A stretch of DNA of 5,000 nt, taken from Actinomycetota bacterium (GTDB lineage Bacteria; Actinomycetota; Acidimicrobiia; Acidimicrobiales; Ilumatobacteraceae). Where the stretch lies: assembly GCA_009703975.1 (NCBI GenBank), contig WLFB01000116.1, positions 1-5,000 of the forward strand, written 5' to 3'. Made by a program: the position numbers and the translations under genes. The notes under the pieces were generated by a model, which was not told the origin of the DNA, made no database searches, and saw nothing but the letters and a program-made list of their open reading frames with translations. This document shows, in pieces, positions 4,786-5,000 of this stretch. Numbering within the stretch: position 1 is the stretch's first letter; each line of letters opens with the position of its first letter.

Positions 4786-5000
4786 GCCAACTGCTTTTGT
4801 GATTGGTGCGGGGCGCATGGGACGACAGCACATCTCAAATTCTAGGAAAGCGGGACTTCACGTAACTGGAGTCTTCGACCAAAACTATGATTCTCTTGAG
4901 ACTGCTCAAAAAGACCACGATGTTGAGTCAAAGTATTTGTTTAATGATTTTAAAAAACTGTGCGAATCTGGTGTACCAGATCTAGCTGTGATCGCAACTA
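4766..5000 (+). CDS. Gfo/Idh/MocA-family oxidoreductase, N-terminal part
   Basis: Only the first 78 codons are present; the rest lies beyond the right edge, and family members usually have about 320-380 residues. The segment is a nucleotide-binding Rossmann fold. A beta strand (AFVIG, residues 10-14) leads into G14-A-G16-R-M-G19-R-Q-H22, the GxGxxGxxH form typical of this family. The second strand ends VTGVFD38, where Asp38 suggests NAD(H) preference, and a later strand reads DLAVIATT. Members oxidise or reduce sugars, inositols, nucleotide sugars or biliverdin-like substrates; the substrate here cannot be told without the C-terminal domain and its EKP-type motif. The ATG at 4766 is the only good start, because an in-frame TGA lies at 4745-4747. 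It is divergent from hbd across 154 bp, so a shared regulatory region is possible. Confidence 0.8.
   Translation, partial: MASANTKPTAFVIGAGRMGRQHISNSRKAGLHVTGVFDQNYDSLETAQKDHDVESKYLFNDFKKLCESGVPDLAVIAT

Overview
The window comes from a bacterial chromosome, most likely an actinobacterium (Actinobacteriota) of moderate GC content. Four signs point there: an actinobacterial-type Aat with a GIFPM motif, a MeaA-like ethylmalonyl-CoA mutase, a glycerate kinase that starts with a DKFRGT motif, and a secreted LysM protein with a Thr/Pro/Val linker. Shine-Dalgarno sequences are almost absent, and TAnnnT hexamers sit just upstream of start codons, as in the leaderless genes common in this phylum. Acidimicrobiia is a reasonable guess for the class, but the window cannot prove it.

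Layout from left to right. (1) The first 216 codons of a glycerate kinase lie on the minus strand and run off the left edge. (2) A 64-bp divergent intergenic region follows. (3) A small secreted LysM-domain protein lies on the plus strand and converges on the next gene, with a single base between the two stop codons. (4) A tightly packed minus-strand trio is transcribed from right to left: 3-hydroxybutyryl-CoA dehydrogenase, then leucyl/phenylalanyl-tRNA-protein transferase (3 bp later), then B12-dependent ethylmalonyl-CoA mutase (24 bp later). (5) A 154-bp divergent intergenic region carries an inverted repeat and a hairpin. (6) The N-terminal 78 codons of a Gfo/Idh/MocA-type oxidoreductase lie on the plus strand and run off the right edge.

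Metabolic reading. 3-Hydroxybutyryl-CoA dehydrogenase and ethylmalonyl-CoA mutase are both steps of the ethylmalonyl-CoA pathway, which assimilates acetyl-CoA without isocitrate lyase and releases glyoxylate and propionyl-CoA or succinyl-CoA units. The pathway's signature enzyme, crotonyl-CoA carboxylase/reductase, is not in the window. Glycerate kinase could feed glyoxylate-derived glycerate into glycolysis, so the neighbourhood fits C2 assimilation, but that link is inferred. Aat, an N-degron enzyme, is the odd partner between the two carbon-metabolism genes.

No mobile element, CRISPR array, tRNA or rRNA gene was seen. Most content is conventional housekeeping or central metabolism. The points most worth a second look are the repeated leaderless-promoter architecture, the hbd-aat-meaA gene order, and the structured leader before the oxidoreductase.
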